A DNA stretch of 33,566 bases from Lachnospiraceae bacterium. GTDB taxonomy: Bacteria > Bacillota > Clostridia > Lachnospirales > Lachnospiraceae. Below, one piece after another: positions 15,204 to 24,682 of this stretch. The stretch lies in the NCBI GenBank assembly GCA_017513625.1, contig JAFXEW010000091.1, forward strand, positions 1-33,566, in the 5' to 3' direction. The notes under the pieces are model-generated. The model was given only the letters and a program-made list of their open reading frames with translations, was not told the origin of the DNA and did not search any database. A program made the position numbers and the translations under genes. Position 1 is the first letter of the stretch. Every line of letters begins with the position of its first letter.

Positions 15204-16103
15204 ATGTTAGGAAGACTGAAGGTTTATTTTAAGGAGAGGTATCCGATTGTTCCCAGACTTGTACTGGGAGGGATTGTTTTTTGTGAAATATATTTTATCA
15301 TACTGCTGAACTATGGGGTGACTGATTTTCAGCTGGGGATACAGGAGTTTGTAGGAGCCTATACGGTGTTTGCTTTCTTGCTGTGGCTTAGAGTGGCGGA
15401 TGACCTGAAGGATTATGAAACGGATAAGAGACTGTTTCCGGACAGACCCCTGCCCAGTGGCAGAGTATTCAAAAAGGATATCGTAATCAGCTGTATTGTG
15501 ATTGAATTTATAGCAGTGGTATTAAATCTAATTTTTATGAATAATCTGCTGTTTTTCTGTATTCTATATGCCTATGGCTATTTGATGAGCAAGTGGTTCT
15601 TTAAGAAAAAAGTGATTCAACCCAGTTTGCCGCTGGCACTGGTGACCCATAATCCGGTACAAATGTTTGTAAATGTGTATATCATTTCTTTTACAGTGAT
15701 AAAGTATGGGTTGCAACCCATTTCCCTCATCAGTGTAATGGCTCTCTGGACGTTGTATTTCCCCGCTCTCATATGGGAAGTGTCCAGAAAAATCAAGGCG
15801 CCAAGGGATGAAAATGATTATACCACATATTCCAAGCTCTTTGGCTATAAAAAGAGTACCATTTTTGTTATGATACTGACGCTGGTGGATATAGTGACCA
15901 ATATGATATTGGTATTTCAGCTGAATAAAGTAACGATTTTACTTTTCGTTCTGCTGGTATCCTGGATGGTGTGGAAGTTCCTGAGCTTTATGAAAGATCC
16001 GGAGCAGTTTGTTCTGGTGGAAAAGGTGGAAAGATATACATATATACAAGAAAGTCTTATGCTGCTTACCATTGTGGTGTTTCTGGTGGCAGGCAGGATA
16101 TAA
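15204..16103 (+). CDS. UbiA-family prenyltransferase
   Basis: A 299-aa protein with about eight to nine hydrophobic helices. The first Asp-rich motif is DDLKDYETD (66-74), followed by RLFPDRPLPSGRV. The second is SRKIKAPRDENDY (194-206) before TYSKLFGYKKS. UbiA enzymes move a prenyl chain from its diphosphate to an acceptor in the membrane; archaeal relatives make the second ether bond of di-geranylgeranylglyceryl phosphate, others prenylate quinone or pentose precursors. With CarS-like, serine-transferase and decarboxylase neighbours, an ether-lipid role is attractive but not proven. GAGGG about 8 nt before the ATG serves as ribosome site. Confidence 0.82.
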   Translation: MLGRLKVYFKERYPIVPRLVLGGIVFCEIYFIILLNYGVTDFQLGIQEFVGAYTVFAFLLWLRVADDLKDYETDKRLFPDRPLPSGRVFKKDIVISCIVIEFIAVVLNLIFMNNLLFFCILYAYGYLMSKWFFKKKVIQPSLPLALVTHNPVQMFVNVYIISFTVIKYGLQPISLISVMALWTLYFPALIWEVSRKIKAPRDENDYTTYSKLFGYKKSTIFVMILTLVDIVTNMILVFQLNKVTILLFVLLVSWMVWKFLSFMKDPEQFVLVEKVERYTYIQESLMLLTIVVFLVAGRI

Positions 16104-16114
16104 TGGGTGAATAA

Positions 16115-18367
16115 ATGCTGGGGAAAAAGATTGAAAATCTGAAAATACTAAAGGAAAACGGGTTCCCGGTACCGGAATTTGTGGTGATAAGCAGTCTGGC
16201 TGAAGCAGAGATGCCGGATATACCATGGGAGCTTTGTGCAGTCCGGTCCTGTGCCAATGCAGAGGATGGAACGAAAAACAGTTTCGCAGGACAGTTTGAC
16301 ACTTATCTGAATGTGGAGCGAAAGGACGTACCGGAAAGGGTGAAACAATGTTTTGCGGCCATGGAGAATGGGGCAGTGAGAGAGAAGGTGCAGCAGTATG
16401 CGGAGCATCAGGAACTGGATATGTCAGATTTGTCCATGCATGTGTTTGTACAGCAGATGATTCAGGCACGGTATTCGGGCGTATGCTTTACTGCAAATCC
16501 CCAGGGACTGTTGAATGAAATGGTCATTGTAGTGGGAGAAGGAACCGGAGATAATGTGGTGGAGGACAGGGTGGATACCACCTCTTATTACTATAATATC
16601 ACGGACAAAGTATACTACTATGAAGGAGAAAAGGAATATTTATCCTCTGATATGGTGGAGCGTCTGGTTAAGCTGACCACGGATATGCAGCCTTTATTGG
16701 GAGAACTGCTGGATATAGAGTTTGCCATAACAGACAGTGATATTCATATTTTGCAGGCAAGGCCGATTACCACATTACGGACGGACGATATATTGACCAT
16801 GGACAATAGTAATATTGTGGAAAGTTATCCAGGACTAAGTCTTCCGCTTACCTGCTCTTTTGTAAATATTGTGTACAGTGGCATTTTTCGCAGTATCAGC
16901 AGGCGTGTGCTGAAAAATGAAAAGGAACTGGCTAAGTATGATGATGTGTTCGGTAATATGGTGGGAAGTGTAAATGGCCGGCTGTATTACAAAATAAGTA
17001 ATTGGTACACAGTCATCAAATTTCTGCCCATGAACCACAAGATTATTCCGATCTGGCAGGATATGCTGGGGGTCAAAATAAAGAATTATGCCAAAGATGC
17101 AGTAAAGCTTCCTAAATGGGTCAGGATAAAAACATATTTCAATGTAATCGGTGAGATGTTGTCCGTTCCCCGTCAGATGGAGAAGCTGAACCGGGATTTT
17201 GTAATAATCAATGAGGATTTTTATGCAAAATATCACGAGAACATCACGGCAGAGGAACTGTATTCCCTGTATCAGGTGTTGTATGATACACTGTTATCCT
17301 GCTGGGATGTGACACTGTTAAATGACTTGTATTCTTTTCTGTTCACGGGACTTGTGAAAAAGCGTCTGGGAGAGGAAAGTAATCAGGTGATTTCCGGTAT
17401 ATCCAATATAGAGAGCATGAAGCCGATTAAAGAAATGATTCGTCTGGCTTATGATAAAAATCATTTGTCAGGGGAGGCATATGAGGAAAGGTTCCGGGAC
17501 TATATCAGAGAATACGGGGACCGTAATCTGGAAGAACTAAAACTGGAGAGTTGTACCTTCCGCAGTCATCCGGAGCTTTTGGAGGAAAAAGTAAAGGGAT
17601 ATAATGAAGACCCGGAAAAACTGCAGGAGATGTATAGCAGTCTTCATAAGGAGGCAGCAGTGCCTTGCAGGCTAAAAGGTCTCAATGGTTTTTTGGCAAG
17701 AGAGGCGGCCAGAGGAATCGCAAACAGAGAGATTTCCAGACTGAACCGCAGCAGGATATTTGGCATAGTTAGATTGATTTTCACCCAAATAGGACAGGAG
17801 TTTGCTACGGACGGTCTGTTACAGGAGGCAAGGGACATTTTCTGGATGACGGTGGAAGAGGTTTTTGCATTGGTGCGGCAAAGGGATGCCAAAAGCAGGG
17901 AAGAAGTGCAAAGCATGATTGCTGTAAGAAAGCAGGATTATGAGCTGTATGCCTGTCTGCCGACCTATCAGCGTCTGATATTTGCAGGTAAGGAATTCCA
18001 TAAAAAACACAGAAGCGTGAATGCCCATAAATTTCACTTGCAGCAAAGCAGGCTGATGGGTACACCCTGTTCGGACGGATGTGTGGAAGGGGAGGCATTG
18101 GTGGTCACCGATGTGACCCGGGTAAAGGATTACAGGAATAAGATACTGGTGACTAAGATGACGGACCCGGGCTGGGTATTCCTTCTGGTAGAAGCGAAGG
18201 GTGTGATTTCGGAAAAGGGGTCTCTGCTATCCCATACGGCAATTATTTCCAGAGAACTGAAGGTGCCCTCCATTGTGGGAGTGGAGAATTTATTGAATAC
18301 CGTAAATACGGGTGATGTCCTGCGTATGAATGGCAATACTGGAGAAATAGAGATAATTAAGAGGTAA
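16115..18367 (+). CDS. Rifampin-phosphotransferase/PEP-synthase-like phosphotransferase (dikinase), paralogue 2
   Basis: A 750-aa second copy of the same architecture as the gene at 11113. The ATP-grasp part has CAVRSCANAED (41-51), SFAGQFDTYLNV and IEFAITDSDIHILQARPITT (201-220). A long helical acceptor region follows, and a phosphohistidine domain with GSLLSHTAIISREL carries His707. It lacks about 60 residues of the N-terminal insert present in paralogue 1, and the usual RSSATAED reads RSCANAED. Both catalytic halves look complete, so it should be active. The diverged middle implies a different acceptor. It starts 11 nt after the UbiA gene with only a weak ribosome site, so translational coupling is likely. 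Confidence 0.78.
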   Translation: MLGKKIENLKILKENGFPVPEFVVISSLAEAEMPDIPWELCAVRSCANAEDGTKNSFAGQFDTYLNVERKDVPERVKQCFAAMENGAVREKVQQYAEHQELDMSDLSMHVFVQQMIQARYSGVCFTANPQGLLNEMVIVVGEGTGDNVVEDRVDTTSYYYNITDKVYYYEGEKEYLSSDMVERLVKLTTDMQPLLGELLDIEFAITDSDIHILQARPITTLRTDDILTMDNSNIVESYPGLSLPLTCSFVNIVYSGIFRSISRRVLKNEKELAKYDDVFGNMVGSVNGRLYYKISNWYTVIKFLPMNHKIIPIWQDMLGVKIKNYAKDAVKLPKWVRIKTYFNVIGEMLSVPRQMEKLNRDFVIINEDFYAKYHENITAEELYSLYQVLYDTLLSCWDVTLLNDLYSFLFTGLVKKRLGEESNQVISGISNIESMKPIKEMIRLAYDKNHLSGEAYEERFRDYIREYGDRNLEELKLESCTFRSHPELLEEKVKGYNEDPEKLQEMYSSLHKEAAVPCRLKGLNGFLAREAARGIANREISRLNRSRIFGIVRLIFTQIGQEFATDGLLQEARDIFWMTVEEVFALVRQRDAKSREEVQSMIAVRKQDYELYACLPTYQRLIFAGKEFHKKHRSVNAHKFHLQQSRLMGTPCSDGCVEGEALVVTDVTRVKDYRNKILVTKMTDPGWVFLLVEAKGVISEKGSLLSHTAIISRELKVPSIVGVENLLNTVNTGDVLRMNGNTGEIEIIKR

Positions 18368-18372
18368 CGGCT

Positions 18373-19437
18373 TTGAAATGTATTCAATTTGAACAGGAAA
18401 AGAGATACATAAAGGACTTTTTGAAACTTCCGCAAAAGCTTTATGGCCCCAAAACCAATATGGAAAACCGGGGAGAGGTGGAAAAGCTTTTAAAGAACAC
18501 CCATCCCCTGAGTAAGTATTTTACATTACATAAATTTCTTGTATACCGTAAGGAAGAGGTGGTGGGGAGATTTGTGATTACCACCTATCCTGAGGATGGG
18601 ACTGCCTATATAGGCTTTTTCGAGTGTGTGAATGATGCGGAAGTGGCAGAGCGGTTGTTCCGGGAGGCTTCCCATTATGCAAAGCAGCTGGGAAAGAACA
18701 AGCTGGTGGGTCCTGTGGATGCTTCTTTTTGGATCAAATACAGGTTAAAAATCAATCTTTTTGATAAGGAGCCATATACAGGGGAGCCTTATAACAAGGA
18801 TTATTACTTGAAGTTATTTAGAGAGAATGGTTTTGAGATAAGCCAGCATTACATCTCCAACATCTATAATGAGGTGGACGGAGCAGAGCCGGTGTATGAC
18901 TACAGATATAGTAGCTTTGTGGACAAAGGGTATCAGATTCTCAGTCCGCATGTGCGGGACTTTGATAAGGTGATAGGAGAACTGTATGACTTAATCACGG
19001 AGTTGTACAGTGATTTTCCTATTTATAAGGCAGTTTCCAGAGAGGATTTTGCTGCAGTATTTTCAGACTATCGTTATATTATCAATATGAGCATGGTGAA
19101 AATGGCTTACTATCAGGGAGAAGCAGTAGGATTCTTTGTCAGCGTTCCGGATTATGGAAACAGAGTGTATCATCTGAGAAGTTTGAGGAATTTGCTTAAG
19201 GTTCTGGCACTGAAAAAAAAGCCGGATAAATATATTATGTTGTACATGGGGGTTCGTAGTGTCCATCGTGGACTGGGCAAGGCATTGGTGGGAAGTATTA
19301 TGGAGGAACTGAGAAGCAGCGGACTTCCCAGTATAGGTGCTCTTGCAAGAGATGGAAAAATCACACAAAAGTATGGCGAGGAACATATCCAGCAGTGCTA
19401 TGAGTATGTGTTGCTTGAGAAGAAAGTGGAGAAATGA
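18373..19437 (+). CDS. GNAT-fold acyltransferase of the YghO/bacterial ceramide synthase-like group
   Basis: A 354-aa soluble protein starting with TTG at 18373, chosen because AGAGGTAA lies 6-8 nt upstream and no in-frame ATG is near. The first half resembles the N-terminal part of YghO-type proteins: FLKLPQKLYG, HPLSKYFTLHKF, VVGRFVITTY, GFFECVNDAEVAERLF and KLVGPVDASFW. The C-terminal half has a GNAT core with YMGVRSVHRGLGKALVGSIM (acyl-CoA binding loop RGLGKAL). Members of this group include bacterial ceramide synthase, which N-acylates a long-chain amine. Here it may acylate an amino lipid using a thioester from the ligase encoded next, whose ATG overlaps this stop. The assignment rests on remembered family patterns and is moderate. 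Confidence 0.6.
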   Translation: MKCIQFEQEKRYIKDFLKLPQKLYGPKTNMENRGEVEKLLKNTHPLSKYFTLHKFLVYRKEEVVGRFVITTYPEDGTAYIGFFECVNDAEVAERLFREASHYAKQLGKNKLVGPVDASFWIKYRLKINLFDKEPYTGEPYNKDYYLKLFRENGFEISQHYISNIYNEVDGAEPVYDYRYSSFVDKGYQILSPHVRDFDKVIGELYDLITELYSDFPIYKAVSREDFAAVFSDYRYIINMSMVKMAYYQGEAVGFFVSVPDYGNRVYHLRSLRNLLKVLALKKKPDKYIMLYMGVRSVHRGLGKALVGSIMEELRSSGLPSIGALARDGKITQKYGEEHIQQCYEYVLLEKKVEK

Positions 19438-20885
19438 TTGGATTAGAAGAGAAGCTGAATGATAATTATATAAAATGGCAGAATAGGGCCTACATTTACG
19501 AAAAGGTGGATGGTATGTTCCGGGCAACCACCTATGGAGCCTTTTTGGACAGATCCCGTAAGCTGGCCGCGCATTTATTGTCTTTGCAACTGGCAGAACA
19601 GCCGGTTATGATATATGGGGATAACAGTACGAAGCTGATGGTGGCGGACTTTGCTGTACTGAACTATGTGGGGGTAAGTGTTTGTGTTTCCAAGGAATGG
19701 AAGGCGGCGGACTTGTTACGCGCCATCAGACTGCTGGGCATTCCCTGTGTCATTTATGGGGCGGAGAAAAAGGAAGTCATTGACAGGGTCAGGGAAGCAT
19801 TGCCGGGGCTTATATATATCAGTATGGATTCCATGGAAGAAATATGTAATGATACGGAAATGTCCGGTGAATTAGAGCCCAGGGAAGAGCATTTGTGCTG
19901 TAAAATTGTGTTTTCCAGCGGAACTACAGCTAATCCCAAGGCAGTAATGCTTTCCAAGAAGAATGTATTTGCAGGTATGGAATCTCTGTACCGCAGATGT
20001 CCCTTTAACGAAGGAGATGTGGATTATCTGTTTTTGCCCTTAAGTCACACCTATGGTGGTATCTATAATTTCCTGTATTCATTGGTATTTGGATTTTCTA
20101 TTTACCTGTGTTCCAATGTGACCGATATGGCCGGGGAAATTTTGGAGGTGAATCCTACGCTCTTTTGTGCGGTGCCGGCCATTTACCGTAAATTCTATGA
20201 GGGGTACGGCAGTAATATTTACAAGGCCTTTGGCAGCAGGATTCAGTACCTGTTTTGCGGCGGTGCGTATTTTGAAGAGGAAATCCGCAAGGCTTATAAG
20301 GACAGTGGATTAAATATAATGGAGGCATATGCCTTGTCTGAAACCGCTTCAACCTTTGCCATCCAGTATCCAGGAGACCCGGATTGTCAGTCCGTGGGTA
20401 CCATTGCAGAGGATATTGAAGCCCGGATATGGGAGCCTGATGAAAAGGGAATGGGCGAAATCGTGGTAAAGGGTGATAATGTATTCATGGGATATGCTGG
20501 GGACAGGGAACAGACGCTCCGTGCATTCACAGAGGATGGGTATTTTAAGACGGGAGATATGGGATATATCTTGCCGGATGAAAGAAACGGCGGATATAAG
20601 CTTTATATCACCGGTCGAAAGAAGAGAATATTGATTGGTGAGAATGGGCAAAATGTAGACCCTGCTCATATAGAGAATCTGATTTGTAAAAAAAATCCCA
20701 ATATAAGCAAAGCATTGGTATATATGCAGGAGAATAAACTTTGCTGTCATATCTATCTGTTCAAACAAGGGAGCCGGGACTGGGATGTCTTTTTTACAGA
20801 ACTGAATGATACTTTGCCCAAATATGAGCAAATCAGGCAGTATGATATTGCAGTGGATTCGGTAGAAAAACGATTGAAGCAATAG
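19434..20885 (+). CDS. AMP-dependent acyl ligase (acyl-CoA/ACP synthetase-like), short C-terminus
   Basis: A 483-aa member of the adenylate-forming family. Visible core motifs are the phosphate loop IVFSSGTTANPKAV (158-171), YALSETAST, YFKTGDMGYI and ITGRKKRILIGENGQNVDP. It activates a carboxylic acid, probably a fatty acid, as an acyl-AMP and passes it to CoA or a carrier. The C-terminus ends in VEKRLKQ instead of a standard TGKIKR, so the A10 lysine is uncertain. The start codon overlaps the preceding stop (ATGA), showing translational coupling with the acyltransferase. Last gene of the operon; no carrier protein gene is adjacent. Confidence 0.8.
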   Translation: MIGLEEKLNDNYIKWQNRAYIYEKVDGMFRATTYGAFLDRSRKLAAHLLSLQLAEQPVMIYGDNSTKLMVADFAVLNYVGVSVCVSKEWKAADLLRAIRLLGIPCVIYGAEKKEVIDRVREALPGLIYISMDSMEEICNDTEMSGELEPREEHLCCKIVFSSGTTANPKAVMLSKKNVFAGMESLYRRCPFNEGDVDYLFLPLSHTYGGIYNFLYSLVFGFSIYLCSNVTDMAGEILEVNPTLFCAVPAIYRKFYEGYGSNIYKAFGSRIQYLFCGGAYFEEEIRKAYKDSGLNIMEAYALSETASTFAIQYPGDPDCQSVGTIAEDIEARIWEPDEKGMGEIVVKGDNVFMGYAGDREQTLRAFTEDGYFKTGDMGYILPDERNGGYKLYITGRKKRILIGENGQNVDPAHIENLICKKNPNISKALVYMQENKLCCHIYLFKQGSRDWDVFFTELNDTLPKYEQIRQYDIAVDSVEKRLKQ

Positions 20886-20956
20886 TGCTTATAGTTGTAG
20901 AAGGAGTGTAAAGCGGGTTACATGTAAGTTTAGATACCAAGAGACTACAGTAGAAT

Positions 20957-20984
20957 AACAGAAAAACCCATTTTATTTTCTGTT
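20957..20984. promoter_or_regulatory. AT-rich inverted repeat upstream of the GH2 gene
   Basis: AACAGAAAA (20957-20965) and TTTTCTGTT (20976-20984) are perfect inverted repeats separated by 10 nt. It may be an operator for the GH2 gene or a weak terminator for the operon before it; AT-rich promoter-like sequence (TAAAAT, TATTAT) follows directly. Confidence 0.4.
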
Positions 20985-21033
20985 AAATCGGCTAAAATAT
21001 ATTATATAAGACGGGCTGTATGGAGGCGTGATA

Positions 21034-24000
21034 ATGAGCAAGCTGTTGTTTAACAATGATTGGTATTTTCTAAAGACCCTCTTGGGAACGGAGCCGGTAG
21101 ATATACAGGGCAGGGAGGCAGAGTTTCAAGCAGTGGAGCTGCCCCATGACTGGTTGATTTATAATGTGAAAAATCTGTACGAGGATAGTTGTGGCTGGTA
21201 TCGTAAGGAATTAAGTGCAGAGTTAAAGAATCATGAATGTGTAATACTGCGCTTTGATGGGGTGTATATGGATTCCACTCTGTATGTAAATGGTGAGAAG
21301 GTTGGAGACTGGAAATACGGTTACTCGGCTTTTGATATGGATGTGACAAAGTACCTGACAGGTACGGGCGATGTGTTGCTTTTACAGGTGCGTCATCAGG
21401 CACCTAACAGTCGCTGGTACTCCGGCGCAGGCATTTATCGTAATGTGTGGCTACAGACAGGCGATGGTGCATGGCTTGTAGGGGATGGCACTTATGTACA
21501 TATAAAACCATGTGAGAATAGTACCGATGGGCAACATTTTTATGTGGAAATAGAGACGGAGGTAGCAGGTTCTGAGGCAGAGTCTGCTGTGGTACGCTAT
21601 TCCTTGCATAAAGATGGCAGACATGTACGTGAGCTGGGTACAGCATCAGTAGCAGGCTGTAAGGAGACAATCTTGTCAGGAACAGCGGTGAATGTAAGGG
21701 GCCGGGCCAAGCTGAACTTTGTGATGGAGAATCCGGAATTATGGGATATTGAAGCACCTAACTGTTATGATCTGCATGTGGAGCTATGTCTTCCCATGGA
21801 AAGAACAGCAGAGAGGGTGGGTTGGTCGGACGGAACAGAAGAAAAGACAGAAAACACAAAGGATACAGAGCTTTTTATTCAGGATAGCCAATGTATTACC
21901 ATCGGTTTCCGTACTATGGATTACGACCCCAATACGGGTTTTTATTTAAATGGCAGGAATGTGAAGGTGCATGGCGTTTGCGAGCATCATGATTTCGGTT
22001 GTATCGGTTCGGTATATAATGATGCGGCAATGATCCGTAAGTTCAATATCCTGCGCGGTATGGGAGTAAATGCATTAAGAACCAGTCACAATATGCCGGC
22101 TGCGGAGCTGATGGAACTGGCGGACCGTATGGGATTTTTGGTGCTGGATGAAGCTTTTGATATGTGGGAAAGTTGTAAAACACCCTATGATTATGGCAGA
22201 TTTTTTAAGGAATGGGCAAAGCGTGACGTGACCGCTTGGATAAGACGGGACAGAAATCACCCCTGTGTAATGCTGTGGTCCATCGGTAATGAAATTTATG
22301 ATACCCATAAGGACGCACACGGACAGGAAATTACCCGTTATCTGATTGACTATGTGAGAGAGCATGACCCAAAGGAAAATGCCCTGATTACCATAGGGTC
22401 CAACTATATGCCCTGGGAAAATGCCCGGATGTGTGCGGATATAGTGAAAATGGCGGGTTATAACTATGGGGAGAAGTATTATGATGAACATCATAATACA
22501 TATCCGGACTGGGTGATTTACGGCAGCGAGACCGCATCCATCGTACAAAGCAGGGGGATTTATCATTTCCCTCTGTCCCAGTCTATTTTGGCAGACGAGG
22601 ATTTACAATGCTCTGCGTTAGGAAATTCCTCTACCAGCTGGGGAGCCAGGAGTATTGAAAAATGCATTACTGATGATAGGGATGCTACCTATGCCTTCGG
22701 CCAGTTTTTATGGACGGGGTTTGATTATATCGGGGAACCTACCCCTTATCATACGAAGAATTCCTATTTCGGCCAGGTGGATACAGCGGGATTTGCCAAG
22801 GATTCATACTATATCTTTGGTGGAGCATGGCGGAAACCTGAATTAGGTACGGTGCTGCATTTATTCCCTTATTGGGATTTTAATCCCGGTCAGTCGGTGG
22901 ATGTGCGTGCGGCTACCAATGCGCCCTGTGTGGAGCTTTTTGTAAACGGACGGTCCTATGGTAAGCAGGAACTCGATCATGCCCGGGGCAGGAAACTGTT
23001 GGGAGATTGGAAGGTGCCCTATGAACCGGGTACCATTACTGTGGTAGCCTATGATGCTGAGGGTAGGGAGATCGGAAGAGACAGCCGGAGCTCTTTTAAG
23101 GATAGTAAGAAAATTCTGTTAGAAGCGGACCGAAAGGTTCTTCGGGCTGACAATAAGGATTTAAGTTTTATCACCATAGAAACAGTAGATGAGGATGGTC
23201 ATCCGGTAGAGAATGCAGTGGATTATGTGGAAGTCCAGGTAACCGGAGTGGGCAGACTGTTAGGGCTGGATAATGGTGACAGTACGGATGATGAGGAGTA
23301 CAAATGCAATGTACGGAAGCTGTTTTCCGGTAAATTGTTGGCGGTTGTAGGTACGACTCATGAGGCCGGAGAGATAGAGGTAACGGTGACAGGAAGAGGC
23401 CTGGAGTCTGCAAGTATTAAACTGACCACAGAAGATGTAGGAGCAGAGAGGCTTGCCTTTTTAGATCGTTGCGTGATCAGCAGTAAAAAGCCTGAGGATT
23501 ATCATGTGCCGGTAAGAAAGGTAGAGCTAAGGGCGATATCTGGTGAGGAGAGCGCATGCAATACAGTGCCGGATGCACAGGCAGGTGTGGGCCTGCATCG
23601 CATATCGAAGGCCCTTCGGTTTGCGCCGGAGTGCAGAGAACTGTTTGTACAGGCTGAGATATTTCCGGCAGATGCTACGGATAAGGAATTGATCTTTAAG
23701 GTGGTAAATGATGCCGGTATTGATATTAATTTTGCAAAGGTGGAAGAGACAGCCGTGGCAGGTAATGTACATACTGCAAAGATTACAGCCATGGGTGATG
23801 GAGACTTCCGCCTGCGTTGTATGTCAAAAAGTAATACTTCCCATGTGACTGTGATCTCTCAGCTGGAATGTAGGGCGGAAGGATTGGGACAGGCATTTTT
23901 GAATCCCTATGAAGGGATATCAGCGGGGCTTTACAGTGAAGTAATCGGTGAAGTGACCAATGGAAATGAAAAGGGGATTGCAACCTCAAGAGATGGTGTC

Positions 24001-24672
24001 AGCGGTGCTGTTTACAAGGCTATTGATTTCGGTAGTTATGGTTCGGACGAGATTACACTGCCCGTATTTGCCCTTTCGGATGATGTATATCCCATTGAAC
24101 TATGGCTGGGACATCCGGAAGAGGGTGGAAGATTACTTTCTCTTCTGGAGTATCAGAAACCGTCTGAGTGGAATGTATATCAGGAGGAAACTTTCAAGCT
24201 GCCTGAGAGAATAAAGGGTGTGGCCACCATAGGGCTGCTACTGCGAAATCAAAAGATACATCTGAAGGGATTCCGCTTCCTGAAGCAGGAAAAAGCGTTT
24301 GGCAGGTTATATGCAGGTGAGTGTGACCGGGTGTATGGTGATGAATTTGTGCACAGTGGAAATGATATCAATGGTATAGGCAATAATGTTACACTGGAAT
24401 ACGAAGGAATGGATTTTGGGGCAGGGGGAGCCGGAGGGATTCTCATATGCGGCAGAACATCCCTGGGAACCAATACCATACATATTCATTTTACGGATGA
24501 AAGAGGTGAAAGGGTAAACAGAATCATTGAATTTAAGGGAACAGAAGAGAACTGCTCGCATGAACAGTATTTTGAAATAGAGCCCTTAAGGGGCAGTGGA
24601 AAGGTGGAATTCCTTTTTCTGCCCGGCAGCAGCTTTGATTTTTCATATTTCAGATTCTGCAAATTGCAGTAG
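21034..24672 (+). CDS. Glycoside hydrolase family 2, large multidomain (beta-galactosidase-like)
   Basis: A 1212-aa enzyme without signal peptide. Order of parts: sugar-binding jelly roll (about 5-140, SRWYSGAGIYRNVW), immunoglobulin-like domain, GH2 barrel (about 290-600) with NGRNVKVHGVCEHHD, acid/base Glu420 in WSIGNEIYD and nucleophile Glu499 in YGSETAS. A DUF4982-like domain (LFPYWDFNPGQ, VELFVNGRS) and an Ig-like/invasin-type domain follow, and the C-terminus (about 950-1212) is a beta-rich, CBM6-like carbohydrate-binding region with FGAGGAGG. Actual sugar specificity (galactose, glucuronic acid, arabinose) cannot be read off. ATG 21034 has GGAGG 7 nt upstream; GTG 21028 is too close to it. 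The convergent AraC gene may be its regulator. Confidence 0.87.
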   Translation: MSKLLFNNDWYFLKTLLGTEPVDIQGREAEFQAVELPHDWLIYNVKNLYEDSCGWYRKELSAELKNHECVILRFDGVYMDSTLYVNGEKVGDWKYGYSAFDMDVTKYLTGTGDVLLLQVRHQAPNSRWYSGAGIYRNVWLQTGDGAWLVGDGTYVHIKPCENSTDGQHFYVEIETEVAGSEAESAVVRYSLHKDGRHVRELGTASVAGCKETILSGTAVNVRGRAKLNFVMENPELWDIEAPNCYDLHVELCLPMERTAERVGWSDGTEEKTENTKDTELFIQDSQCITIGFRTMDYDPNTGFYLNGRNVKVHGVCEHHDFGCIGSVYNDAAMIRKFNILRGMGVNALRTSHNMPAAELMELADRMGFLVLDEAFDMWESCKTPYDYGRFFKEWAKRDVTAWIRRDRNHPCVMLWSIGNEIYDTHKDAHGQEITRYLIDYVREHDPKENALITIGSNYMPWENARMCADIVKMAGYNYGEKYYDEHHNTYPDWVIYGSETASIVQSRGIYHFPLSQSILADEDLQCSALGNSSTSWGARSIEKCITDDRDATYAFGQFLWTGFDYIGEPTPYHTKNSYFGQVDTAGFAKDSYYIFGGAWRKPELGTVLHLFPYWDFNPGQSVDVRAATNAPCVELFVNGRSYGKQELDHARGRKLLGDWKVPYEPGTITVVAYDAEGREIGRDSRSSFKDSKKILLEADRKVLRADNKDLSFITIETVDEDGHPVENAVDYVEVQVTGVGRLLGLDNGDSTDDEEYKCNVRKLFSGKLLAVVGTTHEAGEIEVTVTGRGLESASIKLTTEDVGAERLAFLDRCVISSKKPEDYHVPVRKVELRAISGEESACNTVPDAQAGVGLHRISKALRFAPECRELFVQAEIFPADATDKELIFKVVNDAGIDINFAKVEETAVAGNVHTAKITAMGDGDFRLRCMSKSNTSHVTVISQLECRAEGLGQAFLNPYEGISAGLYSEVIGEVTNGNEKGIATSRDGVSGAVYKAIDFGSYGSDEITLPVFALSDDVYPIELWLGHPEEGGRLLSLLEYQKPSEWNVYQEETFKLPERIKGVATIGLLLRNQKIHLKGFRFLKQEKAFGRLYAGECDRVYGDEFVHSGNDINGIGNNVTLEYEGMDFGAGGAGGILICGRTSLGTNTIHIHFTDERGERVNRIIEFKGTEENCSHEQYFEIEPLRGSGKVEFLFLPGSSFDFSYFRFCKLQ

Positions 24673-24682
24673 AAAGGGGAGG

